Shown: piece after piece, positions 27,220 through 37,130 of the stretch
Numbering within the stretch: position 1 is the stretch's first letter
Layout of the letters: each line of letters starts with the position of its first letter
Origin: Parashewanella tropica
GTDB lineage: Bacteria > Pseudomonadota > Gammaproteobacteria > Enterobacterales > Shewanellaceae
Length of the DNA: 64,000 nucleotides
Assembly (NCBI RefSeq): GCF_004358445.1
Contig: NZ_CP037951.1
Span: forward strand, 979,501-1,043,500
Direction of reading: 5' to 3'
Notes under the pieces: model-generated
The model's input: only the letters and a program-made list of their open reading frames with translations
What the model was told of the DNA's origin: nothing
Database searches by the model: none
Program-made: the position numbers and the translations under genes

Positions 27220-29448
27220 GTGAACCAAAAAAGGAAAATATTTTGCTTATCAATGTTAGCTCTTGCAGTACAAAATAACGTTTGGGCTGAAGAAAAGAGC
27301 AGTGCGCTTGGTGAAGCTAAAGTTGATGCTATTGAAGTCATTACCGTTAATGGCACCGCTTACAAAAAGAGCATAAAGCTTACCCCGCCAGGTGAGGCTG
27401 TTATTTCTCTTAAAGAAATAGAAGTTGAGCAAGCAACCCAGTTTGCGGAACTGATTGACCAGCTACCGGGTGTCAATATGGATGGTGGTACTCGAGTTGG
27501 TGGTGAACGAATCAATATGTGGGGTTTTGGTCGCCAAGAAGATGTTCGTGTATTTGTTGATAATGCCCCTATTGGTTTTGAGCAATATCGCTATGGTTCA
27601 TTTTTCGTTGATCCTGACTTGATTAAGCAAGTCGAAGTGATCAAAGGTGCTCATGACGTTCGTTCGGGCAATGGTGGTTTCGGTGGCTCCATGTATGTGA
27701 CGACTAAGAGTGCGGCTGACTTTCTTAAATCAGGTGAACATTTTGGTGCCAGAGTAAAATTAGGTCATCGCACTAATAATGATGAGAAACGTTATACGAC
27801 GAGCCTATTTGGTGAATTCAATTCAGAATGGTCAGCTCTGGCACATGTCACTCATAGCGATGCAAACGATACAACCCTTGCCGATGATAAAAAATTCCTA
27901 TATTCAGGCTATCGACAAAATAGTGTGCTTGCCAAAGTAGATTGGGATTCTGGTCCTAATTCACTGTCATTATCTTATACAAATTATCAAGATAAAGGTC
28001 GTCAACCATGGGCGGTTCGCCGTGGAAAAATGCCTACGATCAGTGCATACAATATTAAAAAGTATGGTGGTCTAGCGAACGCGCTATTTGCTCAGACAGT
28101 AATGAACACTTATCGTGATCAAACTTACTCTCTTAACTATCGTTTCAACCCTCAAAGTGACTTGATTGATACTCAAGTACTTGTTTCAACCAGCGATAAT
28201 AAACGTCATTGGGTACGCCCTAAAATTGCATTTGAAAAAATGTTTGTATCGCTCGGTGCGTTTGGACATGAGTCTTGGTTAGATTATAAACGCCATTTTG
28301 TAGACATTAACAATACCAGTTTGTTTGGTGAGCATAGTTTACTGGTTGGTTTACAGTATCTGTATCTCGATCGTGACTCTTTAGTATTTAACAAAAGCCA
28401 AGCAAAAAGAGAAAATAAAAACTTCGGACGCTATACACCTTATTACCAACCAAGTGGAAAACAGAGTACCACTGCAATTTATGCGAAGTTAACATATCAA
28501 TTAACTGAGGACTTAAGCATTTCTCCGTCTTTACGTTATGACCATATTCGTAGTGAAGGTAAAGGAAATCTAGCGTCTGATTACAATACGCCTGAAGCTG
28601 GGCATGACTATAGTGCGGTTAATCATAGCGGCTTTTCACCAAGAGTGGCGCTAGATTACGCATTGACTCAAGATACGAACTTATATTTTGATTATGCTTA
28701 TACCTTGCGTGCACCAGTGGTCGATGAAATCTATTCCGTCCAGTTTCCAAGAGCCAGTAAAGCAATCAGTAGCAGTCGAGATTTAAAAGTCGAACGATTA
28801 AACGCTTACAAATTTGGTGTAACCCATATAGAAGAGCAATTGTTCACAGATAACGATACGCTATCTACACAGGTGACACTGTTTTATCACAAAGGTAAAA
28901 ATGATATCGCACGTCGTTTAGGCGCAAGCGTTAAACCGGGTGATAGAAAGTTTGAACAGTTACAGGGTTACTACACCAATCTAAAAGGGTATTACAACAA
29001 AGGGGCAGATTTAGTTATTAACTATCGCTTAGCTGACTTTTATGTCGATGCCAACTTTGCTTACATAAAAGGTGAGCATAAAGGCAGTAGCCTTGATTCA
29101 ACCGGTAAAGATGAACCATTAAAAGACTTAGCGCCTGCTAATGCTCGATTGAAAATGGGTTATTTCATTACCGAGGAAATCGAACTTGCTTGGCAAGGTC
29201 GTTGGTATGACAGAAAGTCTGAAAAAGATTTACCTGCGAAGTCTGCCTTTAGAACTAATCAAACCTCTGACGCTTATTTACTTCAAGACTTGTACTTGAG
29301 TTATAAACCGACAAATAGTGTCATTGAGGGATTAGAAGGATACGTAACGGTTAAAAACTTGGTAGATAAAGCGTACACACCATTTTTGAATAATGGCGTA
29401 CCGGGCGCTGGACGTGACATTCGTGTTGGTCTTAATTATCAGTTTTAA
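27220..29448 (+). CDS. TonB-dependent heme/hemoglobin-type receptor
   Basis: 742 residues from GTG 27220; signal peptide to about 23 (NNVWA). The plug domain begins near IEVITVNGTAYKKS and includes LIDQLPGVNMDGG, NMWGFGRQEDVRVFVDNAP and VEVIKGAHDVRSGNGGFGG. The 22-strand barrel has, near residue 500, YTLRAPVVDEIY, a variant of the FRAP box of heme receptors, followed by a degenerate NPDL box (SRDLKVERL). It ends VGLNYQF with terminal Phe. With a Fur box over the promoter this should be an iron-repressed heme or hemoprotein receptor. No exbBD/tonB or heme ABC genes are adjacent. The ligand is inferred. Confidence 0.88.
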   Translation: MNQKRKIFCLSMLALAVQNNVWAEEKSSALGEAKVDAIEVITVNGTAYKKSIKLTPPGEAVISLKEIEVEQATQFAELIDQLPGVNMDGGTRVGGERINMWGFGRQEDVRVFVDNAPIGFEQYRYGSFFVDPDLIKQVEVIKGAHDVRSGNGGFGGSMYVTTKSAADFLKSGEHFGARVKLGHRTNNDEKRYTTSLFGEFNSEWSALAHVTHSDANDTTLADDKKFLYSGYRQNSVLAKVDWDSGPNSLSLSYTNYQDKGRQPWAVRRGKMPTISAYNIKKYGGLANALFAQTVMNTYRDQTYSLNYRFNPQSDLIDTQVLVSTSDNKRHWVRPKIAFEKMFVSLGAFGHESWLDYKRHFVDINNTSLFGEHSLLVGLQYLYLDRDSLVFNKSQAKRENKNFGRYTPYYQPSGKQSTTAIYAKLTYQLTEDLSISPSLRYDHIRSEGKGNLASDYNTPEAGHDYSAVNHSGFSPRVALDYALTQDTNLYFDYAYTLRAPVVDEIYSVQFPRASKAISSSRDLKVERLNAYKFGVTHIEEQLFTDNDTLSTQVTLFYHKGKNDIARRLGASVKPGDRKFEQLQGYYTNLKGYYNKGADLVINYRLADFYVDANFAYIKGEHKGSSLDSTGKDEPLKDLAPANARLKMGYFITEEIELAWQGRWYDRKSEKDLPAKSAFRTNQTSDAYLLQDLYLSYKPTNSVIEGLEGYVTVKNLVDKAYTPFLNNGVPGAGRDIRVGLNYQF

Positions 29449-29485
29449 TAATTAACCTAAACATGCCCTAACGTTCAAATGACTG

Positions 29486-29510
29486 AAGCCCAACACTATA
29501 TGTTGGGCTT
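29486..29510 (+). terminator. Hairpin after the heme-type receptor
   Basis: AAGCCCAACA pairs perfectly with TGTTGGGCTT with a 5-nt loop, 37 bp after the stop. The T-run is poor, so it may terminate weakly. Confidence 0.65.
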
Positions 29511-29644
29511 ATAGCTGTTACATAAATTTACAGCTTTTGAGTTTGTGCCACTCAAACATAATGTTACTTTGTTCCCTAAGAAAGGTGGATTTGGTATTAG
29601 CTAACTGATTTTAGCTAGCACTACCAAAAGCAAAGGAATATTAA

Positions 29645-30742
29645 ATGGCGCGGTTATTTTTGTGCTGTCTGTTAGGGACTCTTCTCGTTGCATGTTCAAA
29701 CACTAATCATGTACAGAGACTGGTTGATGATAACTCTGTAATTAAGTATCGAAAAAACTCACATCAACAAGTCTTTCAAAATCTTTACCCAACAAAGGTA
29801 AAAGAGCGGATTTATCCTGTTACTTGTGAAGAAAACTGCTACCCCAAATCCTCTGATGTTAAATGTAAGCTAGATGCAGAAGATTGTACTTTTACAGGAC
29901 ATAATGAAAAAACCGAGTTACAGACAGGTATCGAAATACAGTGGCTAGGTCACGCCAGTTTTTATATTAAGACGTCTGATGAAAGCAGCTTTTTACTTGA
30001 TCCAATAACAAAGCAATTTGACTCACCTGTCAGCTTTGCCCATTGGCTGACCGGAGGTATTTACCGTAATGAGCCCAAACAATGGTTATCTGAGCAGCAA
30101 CTTAAAGATGTGGATGCCATTATGTATTCCCATATTCATTACGATCATTTCAACAAAGCTGATATCGACAACATGGAACGAGATATTAAATATCTGGTTC
30201 CGCTTGGGTTTGCGAAACACTTTGAAAATGATAATTTTCATATCAATGAAATGGCTTGGTATTCCTCAACCAACATAAATGATACTCCAGTGTCTTTTGT
30301 TCCAGCTAATCATTTCAGTGGTCGTATTCTGGTTCCCTTTATTTACAACGATTTTAATCAAAGCTTGTGGGGTGGTTGGCTGATAGAACACAAAGATAAA
30401 AAGCTATTTTTTGCAGGTGATACAGGCTACTCCAAGCATTTTAAAGATATCAAAGAGCGTTATGGCGCTATGGATATCTGCTTAATGCCTATTGCTTCTT
30501 ATCACCATGAGGAAGACGGCGATTGGTATCGATACGTACATTTAACACCTGAAGATGCCTTAGTCGCAGCAGATGAGCTTGAATGTAAGGTGATGATACC
30601 TTGGGGCTATGGCAATAACAGTTGGAAAATGGGGGATAAAAGCAGTCATTCTCCATTATTGAGATTGCTACATATGCACAAAAAAATGGATTCTAAAGTA
30701 TCGCTTTATATTTTGAATGAAGGGGAGAAGGTAAGACTTTGA
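29645..30742 (+). CDS. Metallo-beta-lactamase-fold lipoprotein (NAPE-PLD/RomA-like)
   Basis: 365 residues. A lipobox (LLVAC, Cys17) marks a lipoprotein. After a Cys-containing linker, the MBL domain begins IEIQWLGHASFYIKT near residue 95. It has the metal motif SHIHYDHF near 168 (HxHxDH), later NHFSGR, GDTGYSKHF near 259 and a distal MPIASYHHEED. This layout matches the N-acyl-phosphatidylethanolamine phospholipase D-like branch of MBL hydrolases. A phospholipid or phosphodiester substrate at the envelope is a reasonable guess only. AAAGGA precedes ATG 29645, and the 5' leader can fold (TTTGGTA...TACCAAA). Monocistronic. Confidence 0.9.
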   Translation: MARLFLCCLLGTLLVACSNTNHVQRLVDDNSVIKYRKNSHQQVFQNLYPTKVKERIYPVTCEENCYPKSSDVKCKLDAEDCTFTGHNEKTELQTGIEIQWLGHASFYIKTSDESSFLLDPITKQFDSPVSFAHWLTGGIYRNEPKQWLSEQQLKDVDAIMYSHIHYDHFNKADIDNMERDIKYLVPLGFAKHFENDNFHINEMAWYSSTNINDTPVSFVPANHFSGRILVPFIYNDFNQSLWGGWLIEHKDKKLFFAGDTGYSKHFKDIKERYGAMDICLMPIASYHHEEDGDWYRYVHLTPEDALVAADELECKVMIPWGYGNNSWKMGDKSSHSPLLRLLHMHKKMDSKVSLYILNEGEKVRL

Positions 30743-30757
30743 CTTTTTAAAGTAATG

Positions 30758-30787
30758 AAACAGGGCTTGAGCACCAAACCCTGTTTT
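30758..30787. terminator. Bidirectional terminator
   Basis: AAACAGGG pairs with CCCTGTTT across 13 nt, between the MBL lipoprotein gene and the convergent FG-GAP gene. Confidence 0.75.
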
Positions 30788-30805
30788 AAGAATAGATGTT
30801 AGAGT

Positions 30806-33523
30806 TTATCTAGTTGTAAAAATGGCAGTTCTAGTAGCAAAAGAAATTCTTTCTCGATCGTTACTTTCCCCTTTAGGAGTGAAATGAAAACCGTCTTCGA
30901 CTGGCTCATTTAAGCTTGGAGACTGCCAGAGTAATTTTCCTGAGGATAGTGATATTCCGCAAACAATGTAGTTTCCAAAAAATGCTCGATCGCCATGAAC
31001 CAACATCTCATCAAAGCCATTACACTCTTGAGGAAACCTTATATTCTTTAATGGTGTTAAATCTTGACTAAATTCAATGAGCTTTTTATCCACAAAACTA
31101 CCTTGGTGGTTACAATACAATTTGTTGTTTTGATGATTAAAAGCCATTTTCTTACAACGAGTATGAATTTTTTCTTCAGCAGTCTTAGTTGATACAAATG
31201 AAGGGTTTACACTAAAGATCCTCGTTTTTGAGTCAGAAGAAAAACGTCGTGGTGAATATTGAAGAATATTAGTCTTACTGCTAGGTGTACTATAAACTTC
31301 ATACTCATAATCTGAATGTGAAAGTGTTTTGAAGTCACCAGTGACATCATGAATGGTAGAAGTCTTAAGGTTCACTACTTTAAGCTTATCCTTGGAAAAA
31401 ATGAGGGCATCTTTGTTTCCGTCACCATCAACATCGTGAATCTTTAAAAAATCAATATAATCTTTACCTATCGAAATTTTCAGTAATTGTTCGGCATTGT
31501 TAGCATTTATCGATACTAGATGTTTTTCTTGTATGCCAGCCTCTTCGATGAAAATAACTTCACTAGTGCCGTCACCCTCAATGTCGCTAAGCGCTGTTTT
31601 TTCAACGGTAGGCGTGAATCGTCGCTCGAGTGTAAACTGTTTCAGAGTGTTTGAAGTGTTATCTTGATGGGTGAGGTAATACTCATCAAACCAACTACCG
31701 GAAGTTAAGCCAATATTTTTAAATACTCCAGGTGATACTTCACCCCAACCCAAATTTAAATAATACCTATTATCGTGTGAACGTGAATAGGTACTATGTT
31801 GAGTTCCATTTAAAGGGATAACAAATACGGACTCTTCTCTAACGTTAATAACGTCCAATGAATTATCATTTTCAAGATCACCTAAAAATTGATATTGCAA
31901 TGGATTATGCGAAGCACTAGCTGGAACGCGTATACTATTACTTATTGAGAGCTTATTATCTTTCCAATCCAGAGAGTGGATAACAACTTGAGAATCATCC
32001 GCACATTCTTGCACAACAATTTCGTCAGAGTCATCATTGGTTAGGTTGGTAATAATTACACCACAAGCTCCACCACTTTGTATCAATTCGTATTCAAATA
32101 ATTTTGATTTTGTAACAGCACTCCAAAACTCTAAGTTACTTGAGTTTCCAGGTACTATCATCTTATAGTCAGTATTGCCAAGGTTAACCAACATGGGGGC
32201 TAAGAAAGTGTTTTTATTAAAAATCCTAAATATTTCGTCAGTTTTTAAATCTATGATATACCCATTAGAGGTGACGATTTCCAGTTGTGGATCTTCATCT
32301 ACATTACCAATGTTAAATGCCTTAAATCCTTCATTTGGTTTGCTATCATATTGCTTTATAACTTCATTTTTTGTTAAGTCATAAATACCAATATATCTGT
32401 GTGTTGCACCAAACTCAGTATTAAAAACAATTTCTGGGGTATTATCGTTATTTAAGTCAATAACTTTGAATTTATCTATTGAGCCATACTTTATGCTAAG
32501 TATTTCTTCAGCTTCTTTGGTTAAATCGGTGATCTGATATAAGTGTTTATCATCCCTAACCAGAATATCTATCTTTCCATCGTTATTAATATCAGCAGCT
32601 TCAATGTATAGATCTGGCGAGCCATTAAATCGATATGGGTAACTCCACTTATGCTTATAACCATCATGAGTTACTTCAACTAAGCTGATAACGTTTCTAT
32701 TGAGTAGTAATAGCTCTTTCTTACCATCGCCATCAAAGTCAGCGTATATCGGTTTATGATCATGACTTTTATCAAGAGTAAAGGAGCTTGCTATGGGGAG
32801 CCCCGCTTTTTCATCGTTGACTTTGATATTACCAGTAAAGACATCTGTCGTATTATCAGCGGTGAGCTTAAATTGATGCTCACTTTGTTGATAAAAAAAG
32901 GAATTTGGCGCCGTCCAAGACAACTCTCCATCTTCATTCCATTTTACTTCTGACGGTGATGTAATGATTTTGGGATTTACTAGCTTTTCGTTAGCACTGA
33001 TAAGTTTTAAAGAAAGTCGTTCATTTGCCTGAAGCTCTTCGCGGGTGGAAGTTGTAGTGAATGAGACGGCTTTATTAAGTACAAACACTCGTTCATTTGA
33101 AGAAGGATTACTTAAAACAAGCTGATGTGTAGGGTAAGTTGCTTTGAAACTGGCGGTTTCACCAACAATAGCTCCTGTCGAGTTTGAACAATCTACTCTT
33201 CCATTGTATTGGGTGAACTTAAGCGTAACAGTTTGACTGCCATTGCTAGATACAGAGCCTGTTTCATAAGTACCTCTAATTTCGGCTTCGTTTCCTTTTA
33301 CAGTAAAAGTTTTGTCTGCTTTATATTCGTGAACTTCTTTACAATTATTTTCTGGAAAGTAATCAATCCACTTACCAACAATCTTATTAGTGATAATAGG
33401 GGAGGGCTTGGGATTATTTGAAGAGCCATTTTTATTGCCGCTGCTTCCACCTCCACCTCCGCAGCCTTGGAGTGCAATTGCCGAGATCAGAAAAACAGTG
33501 ATTTTTAAGAGGGTTGATTTCAT
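30806..33523 (-). CDS. FG-GAP/VCBS-repeat lipoprotein
   Basis: 905 residues. A lipobox (ALQGC, Cys21) is followed by a Gly/Ser/Asn linker. A beta domain at about 45-150 has a Lipocalin-5-like look (IVGKWIDYFPENNCKEVHEY). A probable Ig-like segment precedes at least eight calcium-loop blades of the FG-GAP type: DFDGDGKKE, DINNDGKID, DLNNDNTPE, NVDEDPQLE, NLTNDDSDE, DLENDNSLD, DIEGDGTSE and DVDGDGNKD. These should form a beta-propeller on the cell surface or in the periplasm. Its function is unknown; adhesive or polysaccharide-binding roles are common. A site similar to the maltodextrin operator is 85 bp upstream, so it may be co-induced with starch use. Confidence 0.85.
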   Translation of the reverse strand: MKSTLLKITVFLISAIALQGCGGGGGSSGNKNGSSNNPKPSPIITNKIVGKWIDYFPENNCKEVHEYKADKTFTVKGNEAEIRGTYETGSVSSNGSQTVTLKFTQYNGRVDCSNSTGAIVGETASFKATYPTHQLVLSNPSSNERVFVLNKAVSFTTTSTREELQANERLSLKLISANEKLVNPKIITSPSEVKWNEDGELSWTAPNSFFYQQSEHQFKLTADNTTDVFTGNIKVNDEKAGLPIASSFTLDKSHDHKPIYADFDGDGKKELLLLNRNVISLVEVTHDGYKHKWSYPYRFNGSPDLYIEAADINNDGKIDILVRDDKHLYQITDLTKEAEEILSIKYGSIDKFKVIDLNNDNTPEIVFNTEFGATHRYIGIYDLTKNEVIKQYDSKPNEGFKAFNIGNVDEDPQLEIVTSNGYIIDLKTDEIFRIFNKNTFLAPMLVNLGNTDYKMIVPGNSSNLEFWSAVTKSKLFEYELIQSGGACGVIITNLTNDDSDEIVVQECADDSQVVIHSLDWKDNKLSISNSIRVPASASHNPLQYQFLGDLENDNSLDVINVREESVFVIPLNGTQHSTYSRSHDNRYYLNLGWGEVSPGVFKNIGLTSGSWFDEYYLTHQDNTSNTLKQFTLERRFTPTVEKTALSDIEGDGTSEVIFIEEAGIQEKHLVSINANNAEQLLKISIGKDYIDFLKIHDVDGDGNKDALIFSKDKLKVVNLKTSTIHDVTGDFKTLSHSDYEYEVYSTPSSKTNILQYSPRRFSSDSKTRIFSVNPSFVSTKTAEEKIHTRCKKMAFNHQNNKLYCNHQGSFVDKKLIEFSQDLTPLKNIRFPQECNGFDEMLVHGDRAFFGNYIVCGISLSSGKLLWQSPSLNEPVEDGFHFTPKGESNDRERISFATRTAIFTTR

Positions 33524-33607
33524 AGCGCAACATCCGATGTTTAGGAGTAGTGAGTACTATCTTACTCAAGAGCTCGTTTAGAAGAAAGTTAGATGTGCAA
33601 TTTGAGT

Positions 33608-33621
33608 TACATACGATTGCA
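33608..33621. promoter_or_regulatory. Possible MalR/LacI operator before the FG-GAP lipoprotein
   Basis: TACATACGATTGCA resembles the palindromic sites at 40474 and 47958. The stretch ATACGATTGCAAAAGGT (33611-33627) is identical over 17 bases to 34503-34519 in front of the amylase gene. Confidence 0.5.
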
Positions 33622-33681
33622 AAAGGTGGAATACCACATTAGTTAAGCAATCAGTATAGAGAAGATTTCATTTTTGTCGTG

Positions 33682-33719
33682 ACCTCAACACCACCAACTC
33701 ACGGAGATAGAGTTGAGGT
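33682..33719 (-). terminator. Terminator-like hairpin after the 33757 gene
   Basis: ACCTCAAC pairs with GTTGAGGT, with a nested CAACTC/GAGTTG pairing. On the minus strand it is followed by a short T-run (CAAAAATG complement). Confidence 0.45.
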
Positions 33720-33756
33720 GTGAGAATGAAATAACCCTATCGCTACTGTTAGTTTA

Positions 33757-34215
33757 TTACACCCCATAAATTTCTTTTAATCTTGCAGCAATTTTTTCAT
33801 GTGCAGCTTGTGGATATTGAGGATGATTAAAATGAAGGAAACCATTATCTTCTTTATTCTTTGGAGGATGTTTTAACGTTATGCGCATATTAGGAGCATC
33901 TGGGTGCGAAGCATAAGTGCTATTCATGCGAGCTGTATACCTAATTGCATCTTGGTGATTCAATGCTCTTTGAATGTGATCAGTAGTACGGTTGCCTCTT
34001 ACCCACGAAATAGCTGTAGCAAACCAGTCACGAAGATTGAATCCTGTATTAACTCTAGCTGCTGTAAATTTTTGCTTTTTTAAGTCAAATTTGACTGTAT
34101 ATTCTTTGTCATTAGGCATTTTTATTCTGGTATTGCAATCTAGAGCGTTATTTCCACTCTGATGAATGTGATCAACTACGGCGAGTTGAACTTGTTGTAA
34201 GCTGATACCTGACAT
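33757..34215 (-). CDS. Unknown protein (152 aa)
   Basis: Begins MSGISLQQVQLAVVDHIHQ and ends AARLKEIYGV. Soluble, with no signal peptide. It contains MPNDKEYTVKFDLKKQKF, a Trp-rich centre (NLRDWFATAISWVRGNRTT) and a His-rich end (GFLHFNHPQYPQ). No family is recognised. Monocistronic, with neighbours on both sides that look regulated by maltodextrin. The gap 34216-34594 upstream holds the short palindrome ACGACTTAACGTCGT near 34389-34403 and the operator at 34500. Confidence 0.7.
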   Translation of the reverse strand: MSGISLQQVQLAVVDHIHQSGNNALDCNTRIKMPNDKEYTVKFDLKKQKFTAARVNTGFNLRDWFATAISWVRGNRTTDHIQRALNHQDAIRYTARMNSTYASHPDAPNMRITLKHPPKNKEDNGFLHFNHPQYPQAAHEKIAARLKEIYGV

Positions 34216-34499
34216 AACTATATCCCTTTATAATCAGTTTATGCTTTAAAATTAGTCTGTAAGCAGGTTTTAAGCTAGTTATGTGATCGAGTTTTAATTT
34301 TATGGGAATATAGGGTTAACCCATTTAAAAGTGGAGAGTTTACTTCTCTTTTGGTTTAGATGAAGAGTTGTAGGTTTTCATATTTTACGGACGACTTAAC
34401 GTCGTAACTTTTTTGTATAAAAGGGGGAATTTTTTCCGCTTATAAGTTTATAGTCTTTTTTCTGATAAATTTCTTAATTACATCAGATACACTCAACAT

Positions 34500-34513
34500 T
34501 GAATACGATTGCA
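34500..34513. promoter_or_regulatory. Possible MalR/LacI operator before the first amylase
   Basis: TGAATACGATTGCA, 81 bp before the amylase start, matches 11 of 14 positions of the palindromic site TGAATACGTATGTA found elsewhere in the locus. Confidence 0.55.
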
Positions 34514-34594
34514 AAAGGTTGGTTGTTTTTTCATCTAACGTTAACCTGATATGAGCTGTTACATAATTAGAACAAACAGACTCAGGAAATAATA

Positions 34595-35986
34595 ATGAAA
34601 ACAAACCTTCTGGCAGTAACCTTGCTCCTTTCAAGTTCTGCATCTTTTATGACTCAAGCTGACACCATCTTGCATGCGTTTAACTGGAAATACAGTGAAG
34701 TCAAAGAAAAAGCACAAGAAATCACTCAACTTGGGTATAAAAAAGTGTTGGTTTCTCCAGCTTATAAATCTACGGGGGACGCTTGGTGGGCACGCTATCA
34801 GCCACAAGATTATCGCGTGATTGATAATCCACTAGGTGATACCGATGATTTTAAGCAAATGATTGCAGCGCTCAAAGACAATGGCGTTGATACCTATGCT
34901 GATATCGTATTTAACCATATGGCGAATGAAGCCAGTCAACGATCCGACTTGAACTTTCCGGGTAGTAAAATCCTGTCTCAATATTCTCAGCAATCAGAAA
35001 AGTACCAATCGATTACTGTATTTGGCGATTTAAGCCAAAACTTATTTACTGCTTCAGATTTTCATCCAGCAGGTTGTATTGGTGACTATACCAATGTTTG
35101 GGAAGTGCAAAATAAGCGTTTGTGTGGCGGTAATGGCGACCCCGGTCTACCCGATTTAACGGATAACTCATGGGTAGTGAGTCAGCAACAAGCTTACTTA
35201 AAGGCACTGAAAACCATGGGCGTTAAAGGATTTCGTGTCGATGCAGCTAAGCATATGACCATGTCTCATATAAACAAGGTGTTTACGCCTGAGATCAAAT
35301 CGGGAACTCATGTTTTTGGTGAAATCATCGCCAATGGTGGCAGAGGGCATGTAGATTACGACCGCTTTTTAGCGCCGTATTTACAACAGACTGATCATGG
35401 TGCTTACGATTTCCCACTGTTTAGCCAAATTCGTAAAGCGTTCGCATTTGGTGGCACCATGAAGCACCTTGTCGATCCTGGCGCATTTGGGCAAGCTTTA
35501 CCGAATCACCGTGCCATTACCTTTAGCGTCACTCATGATATTCCGTTAAATACAGGGTTTCGCAATCAAATTTTAAATGAAACTGATGAAAAGCTCGCAA
35601 ATGCTTACATCTTTGGTCGCGATGGTGGTGTGCCACTGGTTTATTCCGATCACAATGAAAGTAACGATAATGGTCGCTGGCAAGATTTATATAAACGCAG
35701 CGACATAAAGGGCATGATTAAGTTTCATAATGCGACTCAAGGTCGAGGGATGAAAGTCGTGAACTCTGATGATTGTTTCATACTGTTCAAGCGTGAACAC
35801 CTTGGTGTTGTCGGAATAAACAAATGCGATCAAGGCAAAGACGTGTGGGTGAATACGGCGGTTGATAATTTGTATTGGCACCGTAACTATCGTGATACCT
35901 TATCGAATGATGTGCAGCGTGTTTCAAGCCAATGGCATAAATTCTATTTGCCGGCGAGAAGCGCAAGAATGTGGTTGATGGAATAA
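34595..35986 (+). CDS. Secreted alpha-amylase, GH13
   Basis: 463 residues with a signal peptide to about 22 (ASFMTQA). A compact (beta/alpha)8 GH13 enzyme: region I DIVFNHMANEA near 108, region II GFRVDAAKHM with the Asp nucleophile near 215, region III HVFGEIIANG with the acid/base Glu near 242, and region IV TFSVTHDIP near 312. A short C-terminal beta domain follows. It hydrolyses internal alpha-1,4 bonds of starch or glycogen outside the cytoplasm and feeds maltodextrins to the TonB receptor at 44947. AGGAA precedes ATG 34595. It is followed by a perfect terminator and then the LacI gene. The subfamily cannot be set by eye. Confidence 0.93.
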   Translation: MKTNLLAVTLLLSSSASFMTQADTILHAFNWKYSEVKEKAQEITQLGYKKVLVSPAYKSTGDAWWARYQPQDYRVIDNPLGDTDDFKQMIAALKDNGVDTYADIVFNHMANEASQRSDLNFPGSKILSQYSQQSEKYQSITVFGDLSQNLFTASDFHPAGCIGDYTNVWEVQNKRLCGGNGDPGLPDLTDNSWVVSQQQAYLKALKTMGVKGFRVDAAKHMTMSHINKVFTPEIKSGTHVFGEIIANGGRGHVDYDRFLAPYLQQTDHGAYDFPLFSQIRKAFAFGGTMKHLVDPGAFGQALPNHRAITFSVTHDIPLNTGFRNQILNETDEKLANAYIFGRDGGVPLVYSDHNESNDNGRWQDLYKRSDIKGMIKFHNATQGRGMKVVNSDDCFILFKREHLGVVGINKCDQGKDVWVNTAVDNLYWHRNYRDTLSNDVQRVSSQWHKFYLPARSARMWLME

Positions 35987-36010
35987 TCCATACCGATGCC
36001 AACAATCTGA

Positions 36011-36048
36011 ATCAAATAACTCACTGTTAGCTTGGTGAGTTATTTGAT
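36011..36048 (+). terminator. Terminator after the first amylase
   Basis: Perfect 14-bp inverted repeat ATCAAATAACTCAC / GTGAGTTATTTGAT with a 10-nt loop, between the amylase stop and the LacI start. Confidence 0.75.
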
Positions 36049-36087
36049 ATATTTTGGCGGCATAATAATAATTCGGAAAGCTACAGC

Positions 36088-37107
36088 ATGAAAGGGAAAG
36101 CCACTTCTCTCGACATTGCCCACCTTGCAGGTGTCTCTCAATCAACGGTTTCACGAGCGCTTAGAAATAGCCCTTTAGTAAAGAAAGAAACCATTGATGA
36201 GGTTAAGCGCATTGCCAAAGAACTGAATTATAAAGTAGATAAACATGCGAGCAGTCTTCGAACTCAAACCAGCAATACGCTAGCACTGCTAATTTTTGCC
36301 GATCCGACTTCTGATAACTCTCTGATCAATCCATTTTTCTTGTCGATGCTTGGCTCTATTACTCAAGCCACAGCAAAGAAAGAGTATGATTTACTGCTTT
36401 CATTTCAGCAGCATTCCGATGATTGGCATGCCGACTTTGAAGACAGCCATAAGGCTGATGGCATCATCCTATTAGGGTACGGTGATGCCGTTGCTTTTGA
36501 GCCGAAATTAAAACAGCTGGAAGAGCAGGGTACCCATTATGTTCGCTGGGGACCTCAACTGGCTGAGCATCCGTCTGTATGTTGTGACAATAAAGATGGC
36601 GGCTTTCAAGCAGCAACGCATTTACTTAATCAAGGCCATAAAAGAATTGCCTTTATTGGCGATGCTTCTGTGCATTGTCCTGAGTTTTTTGACCGTTACC
36701 AAGGTTATGCCGAAGCTTTGATTAAATCAGGGTTACCGATTGAGCCAAAACTCCAAGCGGATGCCATTTCAACAGAGCAATCAGGGTATGAAGCTACCCT
36801 AGCTTTGTTAGATAGTGGTCAAGAATTCACGGCATTATTTGGTGCTAGTGACTTAATTGCAATCGGTGCGATTAAAGCGTTAAAAGATCGAGGTAAGCAT
36901 ATTCCTACAGATGTGAGTGTGGTTGGTTTTGATGATATTCAAATTGCTCAGTTTATGAACCCACCATTGACCACAATTAGACAGGATACTCATAAAGCGG
37001 GTGAAATGCTGGTGGAAGTATTGATTGATAAGATTCAGGGCAATCAACAACAGCAAGTGATGCTGAGCCCTGAATTAGTAACTAGAAATTCATCTAAAAA
37101 TATTTAA
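36088..37107 (+). CDS. LacI-family regulator of maltodextrin genes (MalR/MalI type)
   Basis: 339 residues. N-terminal helix-turn-helix SLDIAHLAGVSQSTVSRALR followed by the hinge NYKVDKHASSLRT. The periplasmic-binding-like core starts NTLALLIFADPTSDN and has the domain features FDRYQGYAEAL, LFGASDLIAIGAIKAL and VSVVGFDDIQIAQF. It sits inside the starch locus, and TGAATACGTATGTA-like palindromes, of LacI-operator type, precede the surrounding units. Repression relieved by maltose or a maltodextrin is therefore inferred. The gene follows the amylase in the same direction. Confidence 0.92.
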   Translation: MKGKATSLDIAHLAGVSQSTVSRALRNSPLVKKETIDEVKRIAKELNYKVDKHASSLRTQTSNTLALLIFADPTSDNSLINPFFLSMLGSITQATAKKEYDLLLSFQQHSDDWHADFEDSHKADGIILLGYGDAVAFEPKLKQLEEQGTHYVRWGPQLAEHPSVCCDNKDGGFQAATHLLNQGHKRIAFIGDASVHCPEFFDRYQGYAEALIKSGLPIEPKLQADAISTEQSGYEATLALLDSGQEFTALFGASDLIAIGAIKALKDRGKHIPTDVSVVGFDDIQIAQFMNPPLTTIRQDTHKAGEMLVEVLIDKIQGNQQQQVMLSPELVTRNSSKNI

Positions 37108-37130
37108 AAATTCATCATTGGTAAATGTAA

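Noticed and set aside
27206-27223. Five-codon leader peptide overlapping the GTG start of the heme-type receptor
   Set aside because: ATG AGA ATA ATG TCG TGA is in another frame and overlaps GTG, but there is no ribosome site or regulatory structure to support a leader.
29590-29629. Hairpin in the leader of the MBL lipoprotein as a riboswitch
   Set aside because: TTTGGTA/TACCAAA with an inner AGCTA pairing is too simple; no conserved aptamer features are visible.
34440-34643. Minus-strand frame overlapping the amylase start
   Set aside because: It runs through the amylase signal-peptide codons and the operator, with no ribosome site; treated as a shadow frame.
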